Position numbers and translations under genes: made by a program. A stretch of DNA of 5,561 nt, from positions 1-5,561 of the forward strand of contig CAQLOA010000091.1 of NCBI GenBank assembly GCA_948829205.1. The letters are read 5' to 3'. This stretch comes from an uncultured Eggerthellaceae bacterium (GTDB lineage Bacteria > Actinomycetota > Coriobacteriia > Coriobacteriales > Eggerthellaceae). Shown piece by piece: positions 1 through 5,561 of the stretch. Under the pieces are notes generated by a model. That model did no database searches, was not told the DNA's origin, and was given only the letters and a program-made list of their open reading frames with translations. Numbering within the stretch: position 1 is the stretch's first letter; each line of letters begins with the position of its first letter.

Positions 1-2
1 GG

Positions 3-239
3 TGGCACGCGCTCCTCGACGTGGTGATGCCGGGGTACGTGGCCGAGGGCAAGCAGCAGCTCGCTATCGGCGTCGGGTGCACCGGAGGGCAGCACCGCAG
101 CGTCGCGCTGGCCGAGTCCACCGGCGACTACCTGAAGTCCAAGGGGTACAGGGTGTCGGTCGCCCACCGCGACCTGAGCCTTGCCACCCGCAAGAAGCCC
201 ACGTTGGACGACGAGTCCCCCGACGTGCACGCCGAGTAG
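3..239 (+). CDS. rapZ: RapZ family protein (RNase adapter / YvcJ-like P-loop protein), C-terminal part
   Basis: This is the 3' end of a gene that begins before the window; 78 residues and the TAG stop are present. The diagnostic segment is GCTGGQHRSVALAE, the conserved motif of the C-terminal domain of the RapZ/YvcJ family, followed by a HRDL segment that matches the usual SHRD region. In Enterobacteria this domain binds glucosamine-6-phosphate and small RNAs to control GlmS; in Gram-positive bacteria the protein is a nucleotide-binding factor whose role is less clear, so the sRNA-adapter function should not be assumed here. The N-terminal Walker A kinase-like domain lies outside the window and cannot be checked. 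After the HRDL segment there is a polar, acidic tail of about 20 residues ending in DESPDVHAE. The position just upstream of yvcK and whiA matches the usual neighbourhood of the family. Identification is strong; detailed function is inferred. Confidence 0.93.
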   Translation, partial: WHALLDVVMPGYVAEGKQQLAIGVGCTGGQHRSVALAESTGDYLKSKGYRVSVAHRDLSLATRKKPTLDDESPDVHAE

Positions 240-243
240 CGGC

Positions 244-269
244 ACGCATCCCGACCCAGGAACGCATCC
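244..269 (+). repeat. Short direct repeat ACGCATCC flanking the yvcK Shine-Dalgarno
   Basis: The 8-mer ACGCATCC occurs at 244-251 and again at 262-269, the second copy ending directly before the yvcK ATG. The AGGAA ribosome-binding sequence (258-262) lies between and just touches the second copy. The repeat is exact, but its function is unknown and it may be chance in a short spacer. Confidence 0.4.
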
Positions 270-1418
270 ATGGCCGCGAACGCCCCCTTCAGGCTCGACC
301 CTTCGATGACCTCCGCATTCAAGGCGTTGGAGGACGCCGTGCTCGAGGCGTCCCTCGGAGGCGTCGTAGACGACGGCGCGTCTGCGGTCGTGATAGGGGG
401 AGGAACCGGCGCGCCTGTGTCCATCCGTTCGCTGCTTTCGCTCGGCGTGGAGACGTCGGCGGTGGTCGCGATGGCCGACGACGGCGGGTCGACCGGGATC
501 CTCCGCGAGGCGGCCAACGTCACTCCTCCCGGCGACGTCCGCAAGTGCATAGCGGCATTCGCCGACGACCCCTACGACCCGCTGGTGAAGGCGTTCAAGT
601 ACCGGCTGGAAATAGCCGACGGGCATGCGCTTGGCAACCTGATGCTTGCCGCGCTCGAGGACGCGAGTGGCTCGTTCACCCGGGCGATCGAGATATGCGA
701 GGGCCTCGTCAAGGCGCAGGGGCATGTCTATCCGTCCACGCTCGACCACGTCACGCTCCGCGCGAAGACCAAGGACGGCAAGGTGCTCGACGGCCAAGCA
801 GTCGCCTGCCATTCGGCCACCGCGCTGCAGAAGGTCGCGCTCGAAAGCGAGGACGGGCTGCCGCACATATCCGCGAACAAGGCCGCGATACGCGCCATAC
901 TGGATGCCGACCTGATAATCCTAGGCCCGGGGTCGCTCTTCACGTCCATAATCCCGAACATCCTCGTCCCCGGCATACTCGAGGCGATAAGGCAGTCCCA
1001 CGCAGCCGTGCTGTTCGTCTGCTCGCTCGCCGACGCGCAGGGCGAGACCTGGGGGCTTTCCGCGAAGGAGCACTACCAGGCCCTCGCGGACCATGGCATG
1101 GAGGGGCTCGTCGACTTCATGTTGGTGCACACGCCGGTGCCTCTTCGGGCCGAAAGTCCGGGCATGGGCAGCTTCATCGCCGCCTCCGGAGACGATGGAG
1201 CCAACGCCTCGACCTCCGACATGGAGGACGTCCAACTTTCGGGGAAGGTGCGTCCGGTGCGCATCGACTACCAGGACATGCAGGAGATCCAGTCCATGGG
1301 CACCGTCGTCATAGCCCGCGACCTCGCCGATCCTTCGCACCCCACATGGCATTCCCCGGCGGCGCTGCGCGAAGCGGTTCTCCAGGTGATGAAGCTGGCG
1401 CGGGCCAGGAAGGCGTAG
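270..1418 (+). CDS. yvcK: YvcK/CofD-like family protein (gluconeogenesis factor, UDP-sugar binding)
   Basis: The protein has 382 residues. It shows the YvcK signature set in order: GGGTG nucleotide/phosphate loop at 43-47, ADDGGSTG at 69-76, PPGDVRKC at 86-93, GHALGNLMLAAL at 118-129 and LIILGPGSLFTSIIPN at 215-230. The fold is that of CofD (2-phospho-L-lactate transferase), but the YvcK group is not a coenzyme F420 enzyme; in Bacillus subtilis it binds UDP-GlcNAc and is needed for normal shape and growth on gluconeogenic carbon sources. It is expected to be cytoplasmic and no membrane segment is seen. The ATG at 270 is chosen because AGGAA (258-262) lies 7 nt upstream; the next in-frame Met (residue 13) has no comparable site. 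That start gives about 40 residues before the first loop, longer than in B. subtilis. A Ser/Asp/Gly-rich stretch at roughly 303-321 looks like a flexible insertion. It lies 30 nt after rapZ and 5 nt before whiA. Confidence 0.93.
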   Translation: MAANAPFRLDPSMTSAFKALEDAVLEASLGGVVDDGASAVVIGGGTGAPVSIRSLLSLGVETSAVVAMADDGGSTGILREAANVTPPGDVRKCIAAFADDPYDPLVKAFKYRLEIADGHALGNLMLAALEDASGSFTRAIEICEGLVKAQGHVYPSTLDHVTLRAKTKDGKVLDGQAVACHSATALQKVALESEDGLPHISANKAAIRAILDADLIILGPGSLFTSIIPNILVPGILEAIRQSHAAVLFVCSLADAQGETWGLSAKEHYQALADHGMEGLVDFMLVHTPVPLRAESPGMGSFIAASGDDGANASTSDMEDVQLSGKVRPVRIDYQDMQEIQSMGTVVIARDLADPSHPTWHSPAALREAVLQVMKLARARKA

Positions 1419-1423
1419 GGGAG

Positions 1424-2344
1424 ATGTCTTTCACTTCCGACGTAAAAGACGAGCTCGCCCGCGTCGAGCCCACCTGCAAGCATTGCGAGAAGGCAACTCT
1501 TGCCGCGCTGGTCAGGATAGAGGGCACCCTGTTCGTCAGCGGGCCGGGCAAGTACAGGGTCGAGATAGCCACCGACTCCGCCTCGGTCGGGCGGCTGATC
1601 ATCCGCCTCCTTCACGGGATCTACCAGCTGAAGACCGAGCTCGTCGTCAGGCGCTCGGTGCTGCACAAGACGCCCAACTACCTTGTCGAGGTCCCCGCCC
1701 AGCAGCGGCTCGAGGGCGCCCTGGTCGACATGGGCGTCATCCTTCCCGAAGGCGGGCTGAACATGGGCATCGAGCCCGAGCTCGTGAAGAAGCAGTGCTG
1801 TGGCGCGGCCTACCTGCGCGGGGCCTTCCTGGGATCGGGGTTCATATCCAGCCCCAAGAGCGACTTCCACTTCGAAATAACCGTGGAAAGCGAGGAGCTT
1901 GCCGACGGACTCGTGCGCCTGATGGCGGAGAAGGGCATATCCGCGAAGGTGATGCATCGGCGCAACTCCTACATGGTCTACCTGAAGAGCGGAGACGCGA
2001 TACTGGAGTTCCTTGCCTTCGTGGAGGCGCACAAGAGCGCGATAGAGCTTGAGCAGGAGCGCGTCGTCAAGTCGGTGCGAAACGACGTAAACCGCATGAT
2101 CAACGCCGAGTTGGCAAACGAGCAGAAGGCCACGAAGGCCGCGCTCGGCCAGCTGCTCACCATACGGAAGGTGCTGGACGCCCACGAGTTCGAGTCGCTT
2201 CCGCCTGCGCTTCAGGACTTCATCAGGCTCCGCGTGTCCAACCCCGAGGTGTCCCTCAAGGAGCTCGGCGCCCGGGCGAACCCGCCCCTTTCAAAGTCGG
2301 CAGTAAACCACCGCCTGAGGCGTCTTGAAGAGTTGGCGAAGTAG
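1424..2344 (+). CDS. whiA: DNA-binding protein WhiA (sporulation/cell-division regulator)
   Basis: The protein has 306 residues, typical for WhiA. The start MSFTSDVKDELAR is the usual WhiA N-terminus, so the ATG at 1424 is preferred although the frame stays open far upstream. An AGGAAGG Shine-Dalgarno (1407-1413) lies inside the end of yvcK, 10 nt before the ATG. The N-terminal two-thirds is the LAGLIDADG homing-endonuclease-like fold that has lost nuclease function, with KKQCCGAAYLRGAFLGSGF at 122-140 as its marker. The conserved linker VRNDVNRMINAELANEQK occupies 218-235. The C-terminal helix-turn-helix (about 277-305) carries SLKELG and LSKSAVNHRLRRLEELA, the DNA-binding part. In Streptomyces WhiA activates sporulation and division genes with WhiB; in Bacillus it affects division and chromosome segregation. 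In a presumably non-sporulating host a division or growth role is more likely (inference). It is co-oriented with yvcK, probably in one transcript. Confidence 0.96.
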   Translation: MSFTSDVKDELARVEPTCKHCEKATLAALVRIEGTLFVSGPGKYRVEIATDSASVGRLIIRLLHGIYQLKTELVVRRSVLHKTPNYLVEVPAQQRLEGALVDMGVILPEGGLNMGIEPELVKKQCCGAAYLRGAFLGSGFISSPKSDFHFEITVESEELADGLVRLMAEKGISAKVMHRRNSYMVYLKSGDAILEFLAFVEAHKSAIELEQERVVKSVRNDVNRMINAELANEQKATKAALGQLLTIRKVLDAHEFESLPPALQDFIRLRVSNPEVSLKELGARANPPLSKSAVNHRLRRLEELAK

Positions 2345-2374
2345 CCAAACCTCTTTTGTGACGGGGCGGCTACA

Positions 2375-2398
2375 GGCGCTTGGCAGCACCCAAACGCC
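2375..2398 (+). promoter_or_regulatory. Imperfect inverted repeat upstream of gapA (operator or hairpin)
   Basis: GGCGCTTGG (2375-2383) and CCAAACGCC (2390-2398) are complementary except for one C-A mismatch, around a 6-nt centre. No T-run follows, so it is not a standard intrinsic terminator for whiA. It overlaps the only good -35-like hexamer in the spacer (TTGGCA, 2380-2385), which fits a protein-binding operator. If whiA transcripts read through, it could also fold as a 9-position RNA hairpin. The function is inferred. Confidence 0.45.
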
Positions 2399-2408
2399 AC
2401 CCCATATG
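2380..2408 (+). promoter_or_regulatory. Possible sigma-70-type promoter for the gapA-pgk-tpiA operon
   Basis: TTGGCA (2380-2385) matches five of six bases of the consensus -35. After a 17-nt spacer the -10 position holds CATATG (2403-2408), which matches only three of six. A start point near 2415 would leave a leader of about 40 nt before gapA. The -10 is poor and no better pair was found, so this is a weak call; the spacer length and gene order make some promoter here likely. Confidence 0.28.
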
Positions 2409-2409
2409 T

Positions 2410-2426
2410 GGTAACCTTTCGGTAAC
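2410..2426 (+). repeat. GGTAAC direct repeat, 11-bp period, upstream of gapA
   Basis: GGTAAC is present at 2410-2415 and 2421-2426, start-to-start 11 bp, or about one turn of the helix. The pair lies immediately downstream of the candidate -10 and upstream of the gapA Shine-Dalgarno, a usual place for a repressor site. The regulator is not identified. Confidence 0.4.
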
Positions 2427-2437
2427 TATCCGACCGG

Positions 2438-2446
2438 AAGAAGGAG
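2438..2446 (+). promoter_or_regulatory. Strong ribosome binding site of gapA
   Basis: The purine run AAGAAGGAG ends 7 nt before the gapA ATG at 2454. It is among the best Shine-Dalgarno sequences in the window and fits a highly expressed gene; it fixes the gapA start. Confidence 0.8.
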
Positions 2447-2453
2447 CTCTTCA

Positions 2454-3455
<1,002 letters not shown>

Positions 3456-3486
3456 GCGAAGGCCTCGAGTCTCGCATCGGATTCAT

Positions 3487-3515
3487 GGGCCGGACATTGC
3501 GTTCGGCCCTTTTTT
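3487..3515 (+). terminator. Intrinsic terminator between gapA and pgk
   Basis: The stem GGGCCGGAC (3487-3495) pairs with GTTCGGCCC (3501-3509) over nine positions with one G-U wobble. The loop is only 5 nt (3496-3500) and the stem is followed directly by six T residues (3510-3515). It lies 31 nt after the gapA stop and 21 nt before the pgk start. The opposite strand has no T-run after the stem, so it should act on + strand transcripts only. Because no clear promoter is visible between it and pgk, it probably lets part of the transcripts read through. Confidence 0.85.
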
Positions 3516-3517
3516 GC

Positions 3518-3530
3518 AGAAAGGCTAGGG
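3518..3530 (+). promoter_or_regulatory. Candidate ribosome binding site of pgk
   Basis: Two purine motifs are available: AGAAAGG (3518-3524), 12 nt before the ATG, and AGGG (3527-3530), 6 nt before it. The first is better matched but distant, the second weak but well spaced. Both begin only a few bases after the terminator T-run, so the terminator and the pgk initiation region almost touch. Confidence 0.5.
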
Positions 3531-3536
3531 TTCTCA

Positions 3537-4724
3537 ATGTCTGACATAAGATCCATCGACGAGCTGGACGCGAAGGGCAAGAAGGTGCTCGTGCGCGTCG
3601 ACTTCAACGCGCCTGTGGACGACGACGGCAACGTGACGGACGACACCAGGATACGAGCGGCGCTTCCTACGGTGAGGAAACTGGTGGACGACGGAGCGCG
3701 TGTCATACTGACGAGCCACCGCGGTCGCCCTGCAGGCGAAGGGTACGAGGAGGACTTCAGCCTTGCCCCCATCGCCGAGCGCCTGCAGGAATTGATTGGG
3801 CGCGATGTAGCATTAAGTCGCGACATAGTCGGCCCGGATGTCCAGAATGCCGCCGATGCGTTGAACGACGGCGACATCATGATGCTTGAGAACATCCGTT
3901 TCGACAAACGCGAGAAGAAGAACGATCCCGAATTCGCAAGGCAGCTGGCCTCTCTTGCCGACGCCTACGTCAACGACGCGTTCGGCACGGCGCACAGGGC
4001 CCATGCCTCCACGGCAGGCGTCGCCGAGATTCTTCCCGCTTATGCCGGCTATCTGATGCAGCGCGAGGTCGACATGCTCACCGGCATGCTCGACGACCCG
4101 AAGAGGCCGTTCGTGGCCATCCTTGGCGGGTCGAAGGTGTCCGACAAGATCAAGGTCATCGACGCGCTGATGGACAAGGCCGACGTGCTGGTCATCGGCG
4201 GTGGGATGTGCTTCACGTTCCTGCTGGCGCAGGGCTATGGCGTTGGAAGCTCGCTCAAGGAGGACGACTGGGTGGACGCGGCGCGCGACATGCTCGATGC
4301 GGCAGAGGCGAAGGGCGTGCGGATGCTCCTTCCGGTGGACGTCGTGGTGGCCGACGCCTTCGCAAACGACGCGCGCACCGAGGTCGTGGCCGTTGACGCC
4401 ATTCCCGACGACATGATGGGGCTCGACATCGGCCCCGAGACAGCCAAGCTGTATTCCGACGCCATCGCGGACGCTGCCAGCGTGTTCTGGAACGGCCCGA
4501 TGGGCGTGTTCGAGATGCCTTCGTTCGAGGCTGGCACGAAGGCCGTGGCCGAGGCCGTGGCCGCCAACGAGGCAGCCGACACGATCATCGGCGGCGGCGA
4601 CTCGGTCGCCGCGGTGAACAAGTTCGACCTGGCAGACGCCATGACGTTCATATCGACCGGGGGAGGCGCGTCGATGGAGCTGGTCCAGGGAGAGAAGCTT
4701 CCGGGAGTGGAAGCGCTGAGATAA
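3537..4724 (+). CDS. pgk: Phosphoglycerate kinase
   Basis: This monomeric cytoplasmic enzyme transfers the phosphate of 1,3-bisphosphoglycerate to ADP, giving 3-phosphoglycerate and ATP, the step after GapA. The 395 residues match the usual bacterial length. N-terminal substrate domain: KVLVRVDFNAP at 16-26 (Asp22, Asn24), Arg38, SHRGRP at 60-65, ENIRF at 118-122 with Arg121, and FGTAHRAHAS at 149-158 with Arg154. C-terminal nucleotide domain: LGGSKVSDKIK at 196-206 with Lys200 and Lys204, GGGM at 221-224, VFWNGPMGVFE at 316-326, GGGDS at 352-356 and STGGGAS at 373-379. All expected catalytic residues are present. The start MSDIRSIDEL is usual for the family. A patch near codons 83-133 uses more A/T-ending codons, including a TTA at 3813-3815. 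Transcription probably depends on read-through of the terminator upstream; tpiA follows after 36 nt. Confidence 0.98.
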   Translation: MSDIRSIDELDAKGKKVLVRVDFNAPVDDDGNVTDDTRIRAALPTVRKLVDDGARVILTSHRGRPAGEGYEEDFSLAPIAERLQELIGRDVALSRDIVGPDVQNAADALNDGDIMMLENIRFDKREKKNDPEFARQLASLADAYVNDAFGTAHRAHASTAGVAEILPAYAGYLMQREVDMLTGMLDDPKRPFVAILGGSKVSDKIKVIDALMDKADVLVIGGGMCFTFLLAQGYGVGSSLKEDDWVDAARDMLDAAEAKGVRMLLPVDVVVADAFANDARTEVVAVDAIPDDMMGLDIGPETAKLYSDAIADAASVFWNGPMGVFEMPSFEAGTKAVAEAVAANEAADTIIGGGDSVAAVNKFDLADAMTFISTGGGASMELVQGEKLPGVEALR

Positions 4725-4748
4725 CCAGGCAGCCGAACAGGCTCGACG

Positions 4749-4755
4749 AAAGGAG
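4749..4755 (+). promoter_or_regulatory. Strong ribosome binding site of tpiA
   Basis: AAAGGAG lies 5 nt before the ATG at 4761. It is a near-consensus Shine-Dalgarno at slightly short spacing and fixes the tpiA start within the 36-nt pgk-tpiA spacer. Confidence 0.8.
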
Positions 4756-4760
4756 ACGGT

Positions 4761-5540
4761 ATGGCGCGCAAGCCGCTTATCGCAGGGAACTGGAAGATGA
4801 ACAACACGATCGCGCAGGCGGTCGTCCTCACGCAGGAGATATCGAACATATTCGAAAGCGACTGGGCCGACACGGTCGACGTCGCCATATGCCCGCCCTT
4901 CGTCGACCTGAAGCCGGCGAAGACGGTACTCGAGTTCGACAAGACCAAGATATCGATAGGGGCCCAGAACGTGTACTGGGAACCCTCCGGTGCGTTCACC
5001 GGCGAGATTTCCATCCCCATGCTCAAGGACATCGGGTGCGACTACTGCATCGTGGGGCATTCCGAGCGGCGCACCCTGTTCCACGAGACGAACGAGGACG
5101 TGAACAACAAGGTGCGTGCGCTGCTCGCCGACAAGGTGCAGCCCATACACCCCATCGTATGCGTGGGCGAGTCCCTTGCGGTGCGCGACGAAGGCACGTA
5201 TATAGACTTCGTCGACGCCCAGGTGAGGGCCGCCTTTGCCGGGACCGATGAAATCGACGCCAAGGACGCCGTCGTGGCCTACGAGCCCATCTGGGCCATC
5301 GGGACCGGCCGCACCGCGACGCCCGACCAGGCGCAGGAGGTCTGTGCCGCCATCCGTGCGACGTTGGCCGACCTGTTCGGCGCCGAGTGCGCCGAAGGCA
5401 TTCGCGTGCTGTACGGAGGCTCGATGAACGAGGGCAACGCCGAGATGCTTCTGGCACAGCCGGACATCGACGGCGGCCTCATCGGAGGCGCCTCGCTCAA
5501 GGCCGCATCCTTCGTAGACATCGTGAAGGCGGCGCTCTAG
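4761..5540 (+). CDS. tpiA: Triose-phosphate isomerase
   Basis: This cytoplasmic TIM-barrel enzyme, normally a dimer, interconverts dihydroxyacetone phosphate and glyceraldehyde 3-phosphate and feeds GapA. The 259 residues are within the normal range. Catalytic residues are all visible: Asn10 and Lys12 in AGNWKMN (8-14), His100 in IVGHSERR (97-104), and Glu175 in the signature AYEPIWAIGTG (173-183), which also starts the flexible loop 6. The phosphate-binding segments are YGGS (218-221) and GGLIGGASL (238-246). The stretch after YGGS reads MNEGNAE where many homologues have VKPENA, a modest variation in a loop near the phosphate. AUA codons for Ile are common (7 of 22 by my count), in contrast to gapA. 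It follows pgk by 36 nt with no terminator in between, and the next start codon comes 1 nt after its stop, so transcription likely continues downstream. Confidence 0.98.
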   Translation: MARKPLIAGNWKMNNTIAQAVVLTQEISNIFESDWADTVDVAICPPFVDLKPAKTVLEFDKTKISIGAQNVYWEPSGAFTGEISIPMLKDIGCDYCIVGHSERRTLFHETNEDVNNKVRALLADKVQPIHPIVCVGESLAVRDEGTYIDFVDAQVRAAFAGTDEIDAKDAVVAYEPIWAIGTGRTATPDQAQEVCAAIRATLADLFGAECAEGIRVLYGGSMNEGNAEMLLAQPDIDGGLIGGASLKAASFVDIVKAAL

Positions 5541-5541
5541 C

Positions 5542-5561
5542 ATGGCGAACGACCCCAAGGG
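5542..5561 (+). CDS. Start of a downstream gene, cut by the window edge (product unknown)
   Basis: An ATG at 5542 lies 1 nt after the tpiA stop and opens the reading frame MANDPK before the window ends. A weak GAAGG (5525-5529) inside tpiA lies 12 nt upstream, so translational coupling with tpiA is plausible. Too little is visible to identify the product. Genes often found here are phosphoglycerate mutase (gpmI) or secG; the soluble, polar start does not look like the membrane protein SecG, which slightly favours a mutase, but this is a guess. Confidence 0.5.

Noticed and set aside
2..1423. A stop-free frame of about 474 codons upstream of, and in frame with, whiA, giving an apparent 780-residue protein.
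   Set aside because: It runs over rapZ and yvcK in another frame, and its product is Arg/Gly/Pro-rich low complexity typical of shifted reading of GC-rich coding DNA. WhiA has its own family-typical start at 1424 with a Shine-Dalgarno.
1268..2185. Antisense open frame of 305 codons opposite whiA and the yvcK end.
   Set aside because: Same third-position effect; no domain, no upstream ribosome-binding signal considered convincing, and it lies across two real genes.
2341..2373. GTAGCC/GGCTAC inverted repeat around the whiA stop as a possible whiA terminator.
   Set aside because: The stem is only 6 bp with a 21-nt loop and no T-run follows; too weak to call a terminator.
2345..2453. Possible riboswitch or small RNA in the whiA-gapA spacer.
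   Set aside because: At 109 nt, with only one imperfect hairpin and no terminator or known aptamer pattern, there is no support beyond an operator or promoter region.
4541..4562. 12-bp tandem-like repeat (GGCCGTGGCC twice) in pgk.
   Set aside because: It encodes the helix segment AVAEAVAA within a conserved gene and is explained by alanine-rich coding in a GC-rich genome.
3813..5558. Antisense open frame of 581 codons opposite pgk and tpiA.
   Set aside because: It mirrors the two complete, strongly conserved genes; the predicted protein is His/Val/Gly-rich without a recognisable domain and is explained by high GC at third positions.

Overview
This window is a compact, fully coding stretch of a high-GC chromosome with every gene on the + strand. 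It contains the 3' end of rapZ, complete yvcK and whiA, complete gapA, pgk and tpiA, and the first codons of a seventh gene. The order rapZ-yvcK-whiA followed by gap-pgk-tpi is the classic actinobacterial arrangement, so the source is most likely an Actinomycetota member. YvcK has a GGGTG nucleotide loop, and several genes use many AUA isoleucine codons despite high GC. Together these make me lean toward the Coriobacteriia (Eggerthellales-like), but that placement is an inference.

Layout. Positions 3-1418 and 1424-2344 form a tight regulatory cluster: rapZ 3' part, a 30-nt spacer, yvcK, a 5-nt spacer, then whiA. A 109-nt intergenic region (2345-2453) follows. It holds an imperfect inverted repeat, a GGTAAC direct repeat with 11-bp spacing, a possible weak promoter and a strong Shine-Dalgarno for gapA. 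The glycolytic block is gapA (2454-3455), an 81-nt spacer with a good intrinsic terminator, pgk (3537-4724), a 36-nt spacer, tpiA (4761-5540) and, 1 nt further on, the start of another CDS.

How the genes work together. TpiA, GapA and Pgk catalyse consecutive triose-phosphate steps of glycolysis and gluconeogenesis. GapA carries the NAD-type residues expected of the catabolic enzyme. RapZ and YvcK belong to families that sense or bind amino-sugar metabolites (RapZ: glucosamine-6-phosphate in Enterobacteria; YvcK: UDP-GlcNAc in Bacillus) and tie central carbon flux to cell-wall precursor supply. WhiA is a DNA-binding regulator connected with cell division and development. The neighbourhood therefore joins carbon-flux and envelope control to lower glycolysis.

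I found no new defence system, mobile element, CRISPR array or RNA gene. The points worth a second look are regulatory: a terminator inside the glycolytic operon, operator-like repeats before gapA, and codon usage in gapA that differs sharply from its neighbours. The very long alternate-frame and antisense open frames are explained by high GC and are rejected.
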